Shown: positions 30,636 to 43,800 of the stretch, one piece after another
Layout: each line of letters begins with the position of its first letter
Position numbering within the stretch: position 1 is the stretch's first letter
Assembly: GCA_002989075.1 (NCBI GenBank)
Contig: PSQN01000017.1
Location: forward strand, 4,037,453-4,101,452
Direction of reading: 5' to 3'
DNA length: 64,000 bases
Source of the DNA: Arthonia radiata
Lineage: Eukaryota; Ascomycota; Arthoniomycetes; Arthoniales; Arthoniaceae
Program-made: the position numbers and the translations under genes
Notes under the pieces: generated by a model
What the model was told of the DNA's origin: nothing
The model's database searches: none
What the model saw: only the letters and a program-made list of their open reading frames with translations

Positions 30636-33600
30636 CTAAGCAGCCTCAGCACCTTCGTGTTGCCCGGGCGTGACGCCAGTTGCATCGGATGGGGTTGCCA
30701 CGTTTCCGCCTTGCTCAGTGGCAAGGCCGGTGTTGGCAAAATACGTTTCGCAAGCGCTATCATTCGCCTCCTTCAGCAGCGCATCCAGCTCACCATCTAA
30801 CAACGGACCTCCGTCCCAATTGTCGGCATTCAGTTCAAAGTCGTTCATGACCGGGAAGTAATCAGCATCTGATGGCGGCATGGGCAGATCAGTTGCATAG
30901 CCATCGTTAGTGAACTCCGCAAAATTGAAGTTGGTGCTAGCATCACCAAAAGCGGCGTCACTGAACATGTTGAACTGATCTGAGAAGCTGGTAGGCGAGC
31001 CAACCGGGTCGGACATCATCTGGTTCATGGTAGCCGTAAAGGGCGTAACTTGGTTCTTCGCTGGGGATTTTGACTTTGATGGTGAAAAGCGAGGGCTTCG
31101 GCGCAGCTGAGTACCACCCGGTGATGTGCCGCCGGGCGTTAGGCCGGTGTGGCGCTTCGCTCTTCGAGTCGGCGTCTTGAACACCTGGTCGTGATTCTGC
31201 GGCTGATCTGTCGGCGTGGCCGCTCTGTCTCGAGGAGACGGTCGTGCGTTCTCCTTGTCCTGTTCAGTGATGTCACCGAAACAGGAGGCGTTGCTTACTG
31301 TGATTGTGACATCGCCAGTATGCAGCGCCTCGCCCACGAGTGTTTTCATCTGCCCATCTTTTCGAGGTGAGGGAAAGAGCAAACGTCGAACGGACGGACT
31401 TCCTTGTTCTCCTTCTAAGTCGATTGGTGTGGTTTGACACCCCGGAAACTTCGGCGGACTGGCTTGAATAGCTCGTTGAAGTGCAGCCATTGCAGAAGCC
31501 TCATTTAGCGATCCTTGCTCTCTCTCATCTTGTTGCTGCTGAAGCTCGGTATTGGCTGTTCGCTCCTTCGGTCCTGAACCGTTTCGAGCGTCGTGGTCAC
31601 TATTTTCTCCTCCTGTTCGAAAGGGCTGCTCGTCGACCTGAGGAAGCTCGGGCTCAAAAGGCGTCTCGGCTTCATTGTCGGCCGGGGACCCGGCATCCGA
31701 CTGGGGCTCGCCTGTGGTGCTCTTGGAGCGAGCGGTCTTTTTCCGGCCGCCCTTAGACTTGGGAGGTTTGCCCCATTTCTCAGGCGGTCGCATGCTCTTG
31801 AGCTTGAAGAGCCACATGCCACATGCTGATAATCATTAGATGGTGTTGATTAGATCACATCCAGTGAACTCACAGTTGCACAACCTCATCTCCTCCCAGC
31901 CTTGCTCGCCCTTCGCGATGTTCCTGCGCAGGATTCGGTACGCGGTTGCCTCACCAACCTCATTGCGCTCTGTCACCTCGTTACCTAAGTAGCTTTCTTC
32001 TCCACACTGAGGGTTGAAGACCGGAGGAACACCCTGCATGTGACGCACGTAGCATTTTCGCCACGTCGGTGTCTCGATCTCGCCGCAGTTGTTGCAGAAC
32101 ATTGGCAACTTTCCAGCAGCTAGATCAGCTTCTAAGCGGCCTCTGATGACATGTCTACGCTTGATGCCCGTGCCAGCGTCGAGCATAGCCTGCGTGTACT
32201 TGTCGTTCGCAGGTTTGTTCTCGTCGGAAGGTGCAGGAGGGAGAGACGCCGTGGACTCGCGACGCTCAATCTGTGGGCGAGGAGCAATGCTCGGCCGAGC
32301 CTGGTCTTGTGGAGCATTCGCACCCTCTTGAGCTGGCTTCACCCCTGTATGTCCATCATCTTTCTGAGCTTCGCCAAGTACAGGAGGCAGAAGTTCCGCC
32401 GCAGAATTTGAGGCTTGAGGCTGCATCCGTGGTGAAGACATCGCCATTGACGCCGTACGCCGTTTCCGCGGTGGCTTGGAGCTTGCTGGCTTTGGAGGCT
32501 GCTGTGTCAACACAAACCTCTGTGGAAGAAGACTAGGATCACCAGGAGTCTCCTCCGTGATGGACAGCTCAGAAGTTGGCATCGCCTGGAGCAGGTTGAA
32601 CTGACGATTTGACGGCGGCATATCTTGGGGCTCTTGATCCCCAGTCGGTGCTTCGCCGAACTTATCATCGAAGAGATCATCAAACCCGCCGCTCCCAAAC
32701 CCAGAGTCGACGAAATCAGCTGACCTTGGCAACGGCGGACTGGATGGCGCCATTGACATTTCACCCATCAAAGGTGGCGAGGATGGGATGTCCATGGGCG
32801 TCGAGCCCGAGCTGTCATACTGGCTTTCAGGAGAAGTTGCCACCGACTCTTCATTGTCGGTCAGACTGCTTCCTGCGAGACCAGAAGACTGTCGAGGCCT
32901 GTGCATCATCGCATCATCTGCAAGCGATGTGTTGGTCCGCTTCAACTGACGAGGCGCGGAGGGCCGCGGAGTTGGGGGACGAACGGGTGGCTCGTCTGCC
33001 GCTATCTGCGCAGCGGCAGTATTAGGCGTTGGAAGAGCATGACCTCGAATGGACGCTGCAGTGCTGGCTGCAACCCTTAACGAATCATTGCCAGGGCCGA
33101 GAGCGGATGGACCACGCCAGCTTGCCTGCTCTACACGCGCTCGCTTGCGTGGTTGCTCCGACCCAAACTCGCCTTGCTCATCTGAATAGCTTGTATCGAT
33201 CTGCGACATCGATGCTGCGGCTTTCTTGAGAGGTGGACGACCTCGCGTAGAAGATGCGCGTGACGATTGTGCAGACTGCTGGCCCGTCCTGCGCGTTTTC
33301 GGCGTTGAAGGCCGGCTAGCAGGTCTTGACGAAGGTGCGTTTGCCGGTTGAAATTGATTCGCGTGGGGATCGAAGTTCTGGCTAGGATTTGCGACGCCAT
33401 TCTGTGCATTGGACTGTGGCTGGAAGGCGTGTCGAGGCATTGGACTGTGGACGCCGGACTGCTGATGGCCAAGATTGGGGCTTGGACCCGCGAAATTGGG
33501 GTTTGCCTGCACGAAGTTGTTCCAGGCAGCAGCGTCCCCGCCGTGATCCGAGAAATTGCTCGCATTGCGATACTTCTGCATGCTTTCCAGGTAGTCGCTC

Positions 33601-34158
33601 TGCAGACTGGTTGGGACTGGCACCAACTTGAGCTTGACCTCCAATGTCTCTGTGACGCCATTCGACGAAAATAAGTTCAATCCGCCTCTTGTAACACGGC
33701 CGGTGACTGGCGTCTGAGACTGAGTAGCTGGAGCAGTCGGTGTCGCTGAGGTAGAAGCCAGAGCCCAAGACAACATGCCTTGTCCCACAAGTGGGGTTTC
33801 ATATTCTGAATAGTCGTACGCATAGATAGTAAAGTCTTGGCCTAGCTTTGCCACCAGCTCCGGAGAAGCATTTGCGATGGCCTGCGTGCATGTTCGGAGC
33901 TCAATTATTCCGACCTCTGTGGACGCATCCAGCATTGCTGTTCGGACGGGAATGGGTTGCGGACAACGGGCAAGACAGTTTGTTTTGGCGTCGTCGAAGG
34001 TGTATAGCACTTTGACTGTAGATTTTATCAGTAGGCACCCAAGGATTCCCATCAAATCACTACAACTTACCGTGCATCAAGCGACCGGCGTTTGGATCCA
34101 TACGCGCGTCAGATTGGGATTGGTATGAGGGCATTGTGGGCGTGCCAGGGCGTGACAT
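30636..34158 (-). CDS. Ams2/Spt21-like GATA-type zinc finger regulator
   Basis: Three exons (34,158-34,071, 34,015-31,874, 31,825-30,636; introns 55 and 48 bp) give 1,139 aa. The N-terminus (VKVLYTFDDAKTNCLARCPQ, then VGIIELRTCTQAI and FTIYAYDYSEYETPLVGQGM) matches the Ams2/Spt21 N-terminal domain. A long Ser/Pro/Gln-rich region follows. The finger has Cys pairs 670/673 (CNNCGEIETPTWRKC) and 742/745 (LCNSCGMWL), with 68 residues between the pairs; the last intron splits the Ser codon of the second pair. A basic patch KPPKSKGGRKKTARSK follows, then another ~370 disordered residues. In yeasts Spt21 and Ams2 drive S-phase histone gene expression (Ams2 also supports CENP-A loading), so a histone-gene regulator is the best inference. 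It is divergent from SMD2. Confidence 0.85.
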
Positions 34159-34637
34159 TGTCACGACTGGTGACAGATCCGAAGAGCACGAGAGTAGCGG
34201 GGTATTAGACTATTTGTTAAGGAATTAAACAGGTCTGAAGAGGATTGTGGACGTCGTCGTGTTGCGGCAGTAAGGTCAGACGCGGTCGATGGCGGTGAGG
34301 AAGGAGGAAAAGAGCTTTCGGGAAGAAAGAAGCTCTGAAGAGCAGCTCTGAGTCATCAGGTGACCGTCAAAGGTATTGCCAGAGACTCAGAGCTCTCATG
34401 GCCGGGGAGCGTGAGGGAGGGAGAGCAGAGGTATCACGGCGGAGTTTGGGACGAAACGCCAGAGCAACGCGTGAGCTGATACGTCAACGCGACGGTCTGA
34501 GTATCTCCTATCTTGGTAATTCCTGTTTACGATCACATGACAGGTATTAGCGCGAAAGCTGCCTCTCACGCTATTGAGACGTGAATTCGCGAGCGCCGCG
34601 ACGACCAACCTAAGAGCACCATCCGCGGTTCTTCAAG
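34159..34637. promoter_or_regulatory. Shared divergent promoter of the Ams2-like gene and SMD2
   Basis: About 480 bp lie between the two start codons. No canonical element was identified with certainty, and the short open frames inside it are not gene-like. Confidence 0.4.
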
Positions 34638-35100
34638 ATGTCGGAAACGAAAGTTGAGTGCGTACAGTCTCTTGCCGCCTTCGCTTACCATCACCACTGA
34701 CAAAGCCCCTCAGAGACCTCATCAACAAACCGCGCAACGAGCTCACAGAGTACGAAATCGCCCAGCTCGAAGAATACGAATTCACCTCCGGTCCGCTCTC
34801 CATCCTCCTCACGGCCGTGAAGGGAACTACGCAAGTCCTCATCTCATGCCGCAACAACCGCAAGCTGCTTGCGCGGGTAAAAGCGTTCGACAGACATTGC
34901 AACATGGTGTTGGAGAACGTGAAAGAGATGTGGACGGAGGTGCCGACGCTGGCGAGCGGGAAAAAAGGCAAACCGATGAATAAAGATCGATTCATCAGCA
35001 AGTTGTGAGTGCGATGGGACATCACGGCAAGAAGCGCACGCGCTGACAAGGTTGTAGGTTTCTGCGCGGCGATTCGGTCATTATGGTCCTTCTGTCCTGA
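34638..35100 (+). CDS. SMD2: Spliceosomal protein Sm D2
   Basis: Three exons (34,638-34,657, 34,714-35,004, 35,058-35,100; introns 56 and 53 bp) give 117 aa, the normal SmD2 length. Recognised from [20 protein letters not shown] at the N-terminus and the Sm1 motif [20 protein letters not shown] with [11 protein letters not shown]. The Sm2 motif [11 protein letters not shown] closes the protein in exon 3. Role: one of the seven Sm proteins forming the ring around the Sm site of U1, U2, U4 and U5 snRNAs in the nucleus. The first exon codes only six and two-thirds residues (MSETKVE). Confidence 0.96.
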
Positions 35101-35434
35101 GGACTTGAAATCACAAGATCGCAAATTGGTTGCATCCAGCCTCAAGCTACGAAACTCCCACGCAAACCACCTTAGCCGCGCGGCGAAAAAACGCATCGGA
35201 CAATCCAAGATCGATCAAGACGTGCAAGCGAGACGTCCCGAGGCGAGGCCGTTCAATACTAGCACTTGGACAAGAGATCATGGAGGAGTCTTGAGAGAGA
35301 TCGGAAAGGCCATGAAAGTGCAGATCAGCACAGAACTGTGTGAGAGATTATGTGGTTCTCGAGCTGCTGTAATAATATGCTTTCACAACTACTCCACCAC
35401 AGCAAATCACATAAGCTACCATTTCCTGGGCATC
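35101..35434. other. Convergent 3' region between SMD2 and the RhoGAP gene
   Basis: 334 bp shared as 3' untranslated sequence by the two convergent genes. The plus-strand open frame 35,009-35,599 that crosses it is a chance frame overlapping SMD2 exon 3 and the RhoGAP 3' end. Confidence 0.5.
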
Positions 35435-38400
35435 TCAGATCCGTTGCGTATTACGATTAGCCGGACGCTTCTGTACTTGTTGTACGATTCCTTGATCGTC
35501 GGAAAAGTGCCTGTAGTACGGGAAGTCAGCATGGTAGATCGAAGTATGGCGCGAGGTCCGTGGCCGATCGCCGATCACGAGCTGTCCCAATGCCCATAAG
35601 GTGGGTGCCTCACGTACCGTCTCCGCCCACTGGGCTCTCTGTCTCCAGACCTTCAGTTCCCGCTCACTTTCTCGAAGCTTCTCACTCAGCGTTGCGGTGT
35701 CTTTGGCGTATCTAAGAGCGTCGAGCTCCTGTCGTAGGTGTAAGATCGCCTCGTTCTTCAAGTCCATCTCCAGCTTTAGTCGTCGTATCTCAGCGTATAG
35801 GGTGCCCACGTTGCCCCTATGTGTGCAATTTGACTTCGGGCTGTCCCAAAATGGGTCGACCGCAGTGGCACGTGTGTCGCTAGGTTGGGCGTTTTCATGG
35901 GCTGGACGAAAGCTGATGTGCCGAGCAACTGGTGGCTCGTTCTCGGACGTCGCCGGTAATTGTTGGAGTGTTGGACTCTTGATTAGAATCCTCGGCGCAT
36001 GTTGAACACCGTGCAGCTCCTGCCGTGGCTTACGTCTGCTCCCAGACATTCTGGACAGGATATTAGCTTTGCTGCTCCATGATACTGTCGACGAGTTTGG
36101 ATCTGGGCTACTGTTCAAGATCGTGTTGGCATGACCGAATAGTTGCTGAGCCTTTTCGTCTGATGTGGGAACCGCCGAACGATCTACGCCATCCGTCCAT
36201 GCGTGGCTGGGCTGTCTTAGCTTGAGATCTGCTTCGCTAGCTAGCTGTGATCTATCTTGTCCAACGCTTTGACTGCCGAGCGCGAGAGAGGCAGGACCAT
36301 CGACCGGACGAGCTGTAGTCACATCGGCTGTAGGCGGCACCGGTGCTTCAATCACAGCAGGCCCGGGGCTGGGGCCAGGGCTTAGCATCGGAGCTGCTCT
36401 CATACAGCTTTGAGATCCCCTGGAAACTCGTAGGCATGATTCGGACTTAGACTGGTTTCTCGAGATCTGGTGTAGGCCTTCAATTACACACGGCGATGGC
36501 TCGCTCGCAGGAGCATGAGATTTGAACTTTGCACGGGTGTTGCCAGACTTCTCCCACCAAGCTGCATGCGACGCGCCGGAGGCATGCTTAGGATCGAACC
36601 GGTCAGAGGCAGCCCGTATAGGCTGTAATGCGCTGTGGCTTACACGTTGAGCATACGGCATGCTTCTAATAGGTTGTTTTGGTGGCTCCAAAGAACCCCA
36701 ATGCCGGCGGGCATGAAATTGGGCTGATTCTGCAACCTCCTGGAGCCTGAGTGCTGGCTCATCCTTTTCACAATCCATCTCCAGTGCTTCAGCCGCTGGC
36801 AAGGATTGCATAATTGCCGGTGGGCACCCGTTTTGAGCGAGTAAGGAGAACTGTCGCCTTTTGTAGAGATTTTCGGGCAATTTGCTGCACTCGTGGCCGC
36901 TCGAGGTGCCAGACGTCGACCGAGAACTCCCCTGAAATGCTGACATGTTTCGAGCAATTATCTCCCAGTCAATTAGAAGCATTTCAATGACTGCAGCTGC
37001 AGCACTCGAGCGCTGTAAACTGGCGCTGATGTCGAGAGGTTGCTCGGTACTGCTTCTGCTCGACCTTTTTGGGGACCGAAAGTGGCTGACGAAGCTTCGC
37101 TGGGGACTCTCGTTCTCAAATCCTGATTCGTCCGTCATCGTCCCGAGCAGGATAGGAGCAAAGACAACAGCAAGCGCACGGGAGCTCATGTGTTCTTGAC
37201 TCGGCGAATGTCGCTTGTGCGAGGTTGCTGGAGCGTTTCCTGGCGTCCCGAGCAATTTATCACACCTGATCGATGCTAGCAAGCCGAATACGGCAGAACA
37301 CAAGGCTATCCTCTTTGCCGAACGCAGGCTTAGAATTGCCAGTGCACTAAGCCGAGGACGCGCGCTGTTCCACTCATTCTGACTACAGCGGTCCGGAGCT
37401 TCGCCAGTGAACCCTTTTAGGACCTCAAATAGTGTTTTTGAGCCCAGTATTCCGCCTGGGATGTCCCACAGGAACCTTTTGAACGCAGATGCAACATCGT
37501 GAACGCTGTAGATGAGCTCGTTTTGAGGCAGTAGCGCGTAGCCAATAGAATCCTGATATTGTCAGCATGTTCTTACTGACAGAGCGCTCAGGGGTCTCTG
37601 CCTCGAGCCCGTATGAGGTGTTTTGGGCAGCGCAAGGACTTTGGCTCCCAAGCCGACCAGAAACAAAGGCTTACCTGGACGTCGTCACCCTCTTTCACAG
37701 CGGACCGTAACTGTGACACATAGTGATCATATAGGCTACTGACAGAATGCTCTTGTCCAGGGATACGAAAAATGCCCGGCGTTGACGGTCCTGCACGGCT
37801 TATTAGCTTCGGTATGCAGCAGCCACGTAAGCAGGTTTCATGACTTGAACTGGTTGATTGGAGGGGACGCCGGCGTATTAGCATTGGAACGTTCCGTTTT
37901 GGTACTTTTGGAGCAAAGCTGGGCAGCTGAGGGAAGGTATACCATGAAGAGCCAAATAGTTGCCCGTAGCAGCCAGACAGCAAGGAATAGCAAGATCGGT
38001 CGCTGTAAGCTTGTTTGGAAGGCTGAGTAGACTAGCGCCTCCCAGACGATACAACTGCTCTAATGAAGAGCAGTTCAATGCAAGCTTTGAGCGTTTTCGC
38101 ATGATATTGCTGACGCTACGCTTCCGTACCAGGCTCTTGTCTGCTGGGTGAAGGATATCTTGGGAGGAGGAGCTGCGGCTGAGATAACGCCAGAATGTTC
38201 TTCGATGACCGCGCTTTATCGGAGCGTCCGATACTCTAGCGTCTGGACAGTAATTAGACCCTGTCTGTAGAATCCAAGTTGTTCAGCTTCCAACTCACAG
38301 TCATCAACGCTTTGTAGTGGGGCAATGTCATATCTTTTGGCCAGCTCGTTGAAACGCAGCGCGCTTTTCTCAGCCTCCAGCTCCGAAGTGTCACTAGAAC

Positions 38401-38784
38401 TGAACCCGCCGGAAGTGGTGCGACTGGGATGCGATGATTGATTTGAGGCGTCTCGGTCCCCTTTGCAGACCTGCGGTGGGCTCGTTGATCCTTTTCTCGC
38501 TTCCAGTAGTGCTTTCGCGACCGATCTGTCGAGGATAGTGGGCTCAGAATACTGTTGAGACGGATCGGATGGGTATCTGGTTCGTTTACGGATGATCAGT
38601 GTATCAAGCGAAGGCGTTCGGAGAGTAGAATGGCGGTTTAATGGTCTGCTGCTTTCGCCGGGGTACTGGACTGATGCAGATCTGCGTAAATCATGCCTAG
38701 ACTCTGGTGTGAGCTCTGATTTCCTTGACTTTAATCAAGGCACATACATCATAGCTGACGTGCAACTGCGTCAAAGTCAGCCAT
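35435..38784 (-). CDS. RhoGAP domain protein with C-terminal coiled coil
   Basis: Five exons (38,784-38,760, 38,703-38,299, 38,242-37,943, 37,790-37,675, 37,552-35,435) give 987 aa with phases that agree. The first exon and its GTCAGC donor are the weakest part. The RhoGAP domain (about residues 210-450) has PCCLAATGNYLALHG, then GPSTPGIFRIPGQEHSV, with Arg of FRIPG as the arginine finger. DVASAFKRFLWDIPGGIL and SSRALAVVFAPILLG follow. The remainder is Ser/Pro-rich, and a coiled coil near the end (EIRRLKLEMDLKNEAILHLR) could mediate dimerisation. Role: stimulates GTP hydrolysis by a Rho-family GTPase, hence polarity or wall control; the target cannot be told. The 152-bp and 122-bp introns interrupt the catalytic domain. 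Confidence 0.82.
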
Positions 38785-39067
38785 GGGGAACAGCGTCGAC
38801 GATGGCCGGTTAGGGGTCCTGTCATGGCCCTTTTTGATCGACTCGAGGATGTGGGCGAAAATTCCGGAACAAAACTCACCTGTAGAGCTACTCTGCCTGG
38901 CTGCAGGGTTTGGAGTCTGGAGGAACATGCAATGAAATGGTACCTTCTGTTACAGAAGGAAAGACGTTCGTAAGGCGGAAAGGCAATTGCCTCTTCAGGT
39001 CGCTCTTTCCTCCTTTGCGTGATGGGGTTCACCGCTCTCGTTTGGTCCCTCGTTCATTTATCTGCTC

Positions 39068-40438
39068 CTATTCGCCCTCTCCTTCAAGCAGTATGTATTC
39101 TAAGATGTCACTCAGAGTAAGAACGCCTTTCAGACGGCTTCGCTCGTCAATCACTACGAAACGATGAACCCGAGATCTGCGGATCGTGTCAAATACTGCG
39201 TCAAGTCTATCATGAAGAGCGCAAGTGTATATGCCAGGAAAATCCTAGTCGGGGTCAGCCTGTCAACGTTGTGTGCAAGCGTGTGGACTCAACCTGCCTC
39301 GGATCTTTTAAGAAGCGCGTCGCCAACGCTCATGTTTAGGTCCTCATAATTGCCACCCTTTATGAGCTGTATGACGTCCACTGCTTCAAAGACATTGATA
39401 ACTGCGCCTATACGACATATCAGCGCGTTGTTGCGGGCAGCTGAAACACACAGCTGCTTACCATCGGAATCTATGATTGGCACGCTAGATATGTTGCGCC
39501 GCACGAACATGTGGATCACGTTCATAACCGGCGTATCCATATGCGCAGTCGCCAAGTTTTCATAAGTACCCACATCGATATCCTTCAGAGGCTTCCGGAG
39601 CATTTGAGTTTCTTGCACGTTGACGGCTACGAACTTGAGGATCCTATACTGTGTTATGACGCTAACGACCATCGCCCGATTGGTCTCGTCGTCTTCGTCC
39701 ACGATTGGAATTCGTCGTGCTCGAGAGGTCACCATCATTCTGCAAGCTTCATAGAGAGGCTTCAGAGGGTGGATCGAGACTGTCTCGATTGGTGTTACAC
39801 CAATAGCCTTCTCGATCTCTGAGCACCATCAGCGAGCCGGACGCGATGGCCAGCAGAAGTCCACTCACCTCTGAGGCTGTTCAAACGGAATTGATCAATT
39901 TGAGCAAGCGCATCGGGATTCTGCCAGTAGTATTGGATGACGTTGATGTAGTCGGAAACGGTCAACAGCCCAGCAAACGTAGATGTCTTCGAATCCCAAA
40001 GAGGTGCGGACACGATACCTGCCATCGATATGAGCATATCAGCCCGCAGTCACTTCGTGGTTCCTAGCTCACCGTTCTGAATCAAGATGCTTAAGCTTTT
40101 CTTCACGAGCAGAGCGGTATCGAAGACGATCAGTCTGAAGCTTAATGGCAAGACATCATAGCTGGTGCGGACTTTGAGAAATGCACGGATGGCTCGCTGT
40201 TGGATCAAATCAGCTTTACTGTTTGTCGCGCGGGCATCCGAGCGGATGCGTGCATGATACTAACCAACGCCTCGAACTGTTCCCGATCAAGCGGGTTCGT
40301 GGGCGGAGTCGTAAGTTGAGAACGCCGACTCCCACCTGGCTGGAGTAACGACATTGGCTTCACGAACTGCGGGACGTCTTTGCTGCTGATTTGTCCGGAG
40401 CCTCTGCGAGACTCTTGAAAATCGGTGGTGTCGTCCAT
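39068..40438 (-). CDS. SNF4: AMPK (SNF1) gamma subunit
   Basis: Six exons (40,438-40,265, 40,196-40,073, 40,018-39,869, 39,818-39,462, 39,407-39,298, 39,244-39,068) sum to 364 codons, giving 363 aa. Four CBS repeats are visible: [20 protein letters not shown], the [16 protein letters not shown] motif, [40 protein letters not shown] and [20 protein letters not shown]. Role: nucleotide-sensing subunit of the Snf1 kinase controlling glucose derepression. Introns are otherwise GT-AG. Intron 5 (39,297-39,245) only keeps the frame with a GC donor (GAG|GCAGGT...ACTAG|GAT). The GT donor a few bases later shifts the frame and meets a stop in exon 6. Divergent from EFL1. Confidence 0.93.
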
Positions 40439-40828
40439 ATCTGATTATCGTTGAAGACCCTCGAAGACGCGGCTGCGACGAAGTACCAGCAATCACTGCT
40501 GATTTATCATGGTCAGTACTTGAATTCGATGCTCCGATGCAACAGTCAGGTCAAGCCCCGGCGTCAATGGGAACTCGTTGTCAAGCGTGTTGAGAGGATT
40601 GGGCCAACAACCTCTCACTGTATGCTCGTCTCTCTCAGAGAAGTCTTGGCGCGGTTTTAAGGTGCACAATCCGGATTTAACGTTATGAGTCATTTACTCC
40701 GACGCCCAAGTCCAAGATGGTGATGAGTCGACGAACAAGTCCTTCAGGTCGCAGCCATATCCCAGACCTCTACCGAGCGTTTCAGACGTGAGTATCCTTC
40801 ATGCAGATATTGTCCAATTCCACCGACA
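40439..40828. promoter_or_regulatory. Shared divergent promoter of SNF4 and EFL1
   Basis: 390 bp lie between the two start codons. No element was identified with confidence. Confidence 0.4.
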
Positions 40829-43800
40829 ATGCCCGTCGTAAATCCACAGAACCTGGTTAAACTGCAGCGAGAGCCAGAGTCTATTCGTAATGTAAATGGT
40901 AGTTTTCAAGACAACAGGATAGAGGTGCTGACAACACAAAGATATGCATTCTGGCTCATGTTGTAAGCAGTAGCGTCTTGGTTCAGCGCTGTCGCGTGTC
41001 TGATCATTCTAGGATCATGGCAAAACATCGCTTACGGACTCGCTCATTGCTACCAATGGAATCATCTCCCCCAAGATGGCGGGCAAGATCCGCTATCTTG
41101 ACTCCAGACCCGATGAACAGACGCGTGGTATCACAATGGAGTCGTCAGCTATCTCCTTGTTCTTTTCTATCCTACGCAAGCCGTCGCCTGAGAGCCAGCC
41201 ACAGCAGCGTGACCATCTGATCAATCTCATCGACTCGCCAGGCCATGTGGACTTCAGTAGCGAGGTCTCTACGGCCTCAAGGCTCTGCGATGGAGCTGTG
41301 GTATTGGTCGATGCCGTTGAAGGCGTGTGCAGTCAAACGATTACAGTATTACGCCAAACGTGGGTTGAGCACCTAAAGCCAGTGCTTGTCATCAACAAGA
41401 TGGATCGCCTCATCACTGAGCTCAAAATGAGCCCTCATGAAGCCTACACGCATCTCAGTAAATTACTCGAGCAGGTAAATGCAGTCATGGGCAGCTTCTT
41501 CCAAGGGGAGAGAATGGAGGACGATCTCCGTTGGCGTGAGCGACTCGAGGCGCGGTTAAATGAGGCTTCCAAGACGAATGGAGACGCGGACGGCAGCACC
41601 AGCGGCGACGCACAAAAGTCAATCTCTGCTGATGATGTCAATTCCCTCAACGATCCGTCACAATGGGAAGAGAAAGACGACGAGGATATCTATTTTGAGC
41701 CTGAGAGGGGCAATGTCATTTTCAGCAGCGCCACGGATGGTTGGGCATTTACCGCAAAACAGTTCGCGAGCTTCTACGAGAAGAAGCTTGGCATTCAACG
41801 AAAGGTCTTGGAGAAGGTGTTATGGGGCGACTACCACCTCGACCCAAAGACCAAACGAATACTTGCATCGAAGCACTTGAAAGGCCGTTCACTGAAGCCT
41901 ATCTTTGTTCAGTTAGTACTCGAGAACATCTGGGCAGTCTACAATGCTGCTGTTGGTGGTGATAAGGGCAAAGGGTACGTTCTCTTTAGTGACGTATTGG
42001 CATGGCACTCTCCTCGTTATTGACTCCAAGCAGGGATGCTACTATGGTCGAGAAGATCTGCAAATCGTTATCATTAAATTTGCCAGGCCACGTTTTGAGA
42101 TCTCGAGATCCACGGGCGATCCTAACAGCTCTTTTCTCGGCGTGGATCCCGCTTTCTACAGCCGTTCTCGTATCAGTCATCGAACATCTGCCCTCACCTG
42201 CTGTAGCTCAACAGGCACGCACCTCGGATCTCATCAAAGCATCACCGGGAGCGACAGCAGTAGACAGGCATGTAACAGATGCAATGAAGAGCTTGTCGAG
42301 CTCTTCCACACAACCGACGGTGGCGTTTGTAAGCAAGATGGTAGCTGTGCCTGCTAAAGACCTGCCGGAAAACAAGACACGGGCTGGTAAGAGCTTAAGC
42401 GCTGATGAAGCGAGAGAGCTAGGTCGCAAAAAGCGGGCTGAGATCGCTCGAGCTCAAGCTGCAGCACATGGCGAGGAGGCAGATGTGGCAGAACTGAAGG
42501 AAGTCTTGAACGATACTGGGCTGGGTCGAGACAGTACGAACGCCACCGGCGACGATGATCAGCAAGCTGAGGAATCGAGGGAGAAAGAGCATCTAGTCGG
42601 GTTTGCCCGGCTGTTCTCTGGCACACTCACTGTTGGCGATGAGATCTTCGTGCTGCCTCCGAAGTTCACCCCCGTCAACCCACACGCTCCGCCAGATCCT
42701 CAAAAGGTCACGGTTACGGCTCTGTACTTACTGATGGGCCGTGAGCTTGAGTCACTGACGTCGGTGCCTCCTGGCGTTGTCTTCGGCATAGGTGGCTTGG
42801 AAGGTCACATCATGAAGTCTGGCACACTTTGCAGCCAAATCGAAGGCGGCGTAAATCTTGCAGGTGTGACTATGGGTGGTGAGCCAATCGTCCGCGTCGC
42901 TCTCGAGCCAGAGAATCCAGCGGATCTCGACAAGATGATAGTTGGTCTGCGTCTGCTCGAACAAAGTGACCCGTGTGCGAAGTACGAGGTTTTGGAGAAT
43001 GGTGAGCATGTTATCTTGACTGCTGGCGAGTTGCATCTTGAGCGGTGTTTGAAGGATCTGAAGGAGCGCTTTGCACGGTGCGAGATTCAGGCAGGCGCTG
43101 CGATCGTACCCTACAGGGAGAGCATTATCAATGCAGCAGAGATGAACCCCCCGAGGAGCAAGGATCTGCCTAGAGGCACTGTTGCGACAGCTGACGCTCA
43201 GAAGCTGCTCAGCCTCCGCGTTAGAGTCGTACCACTACCAGAGCCGGCGGTCGAGTTTCTAATACAGAACGACTCTATGATCAAGGAACTCTACGAAGAG
43301 CAGTCCGCAGAGGAGATTGCCGCTGCAAACGAGATCAGTGCCGAGGTTGAGGGCGCCCCAAATACGAGCGACGTCCTAGTCAAAGGCCATCCACAGCTCG
43401 CAAGCACGCTGCAGAAGCTGAGAGACGGTCTGCGTCAAGCACTCAGCTCTACTAAAGCTAATCGTGATCTGTGGAAGACAGCGGCGGAGAAAATCGTTGC
43501 TTTCGGTCCTCGTCGCATTGGCCCAAACATTCTAATAGACAACACTGCCAACAATACATTCCGCGCGAGGTAAGTATCCTTACAGAGGCACATCTCAAGA
43601 TGACTGACATTGTCCAGCTCAATTGAAGGTCTCCTCGCCTCCAACAGTCCTGTCGAAGGGCCAAGTAACGAAGACGCACCGTACTCCCGCTTCGATCTAT
43701 CTGGCAAAGTTTCCTACGGCTTTCAGCTCGCCACCGCTCAAGGACCACTCTGCGGTGAGCCCATGCAAGGTGTAGCCGTTTTCCTTGAAGAGCTTACAAT

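Noticed and set aside
35009-35599. 196-codon plus-strand open frame after SMD2.
   Set aside because: It overlaps SMD2 exon 3 out of frame and the RhoGAP 3' end. It has no start context or family motif.
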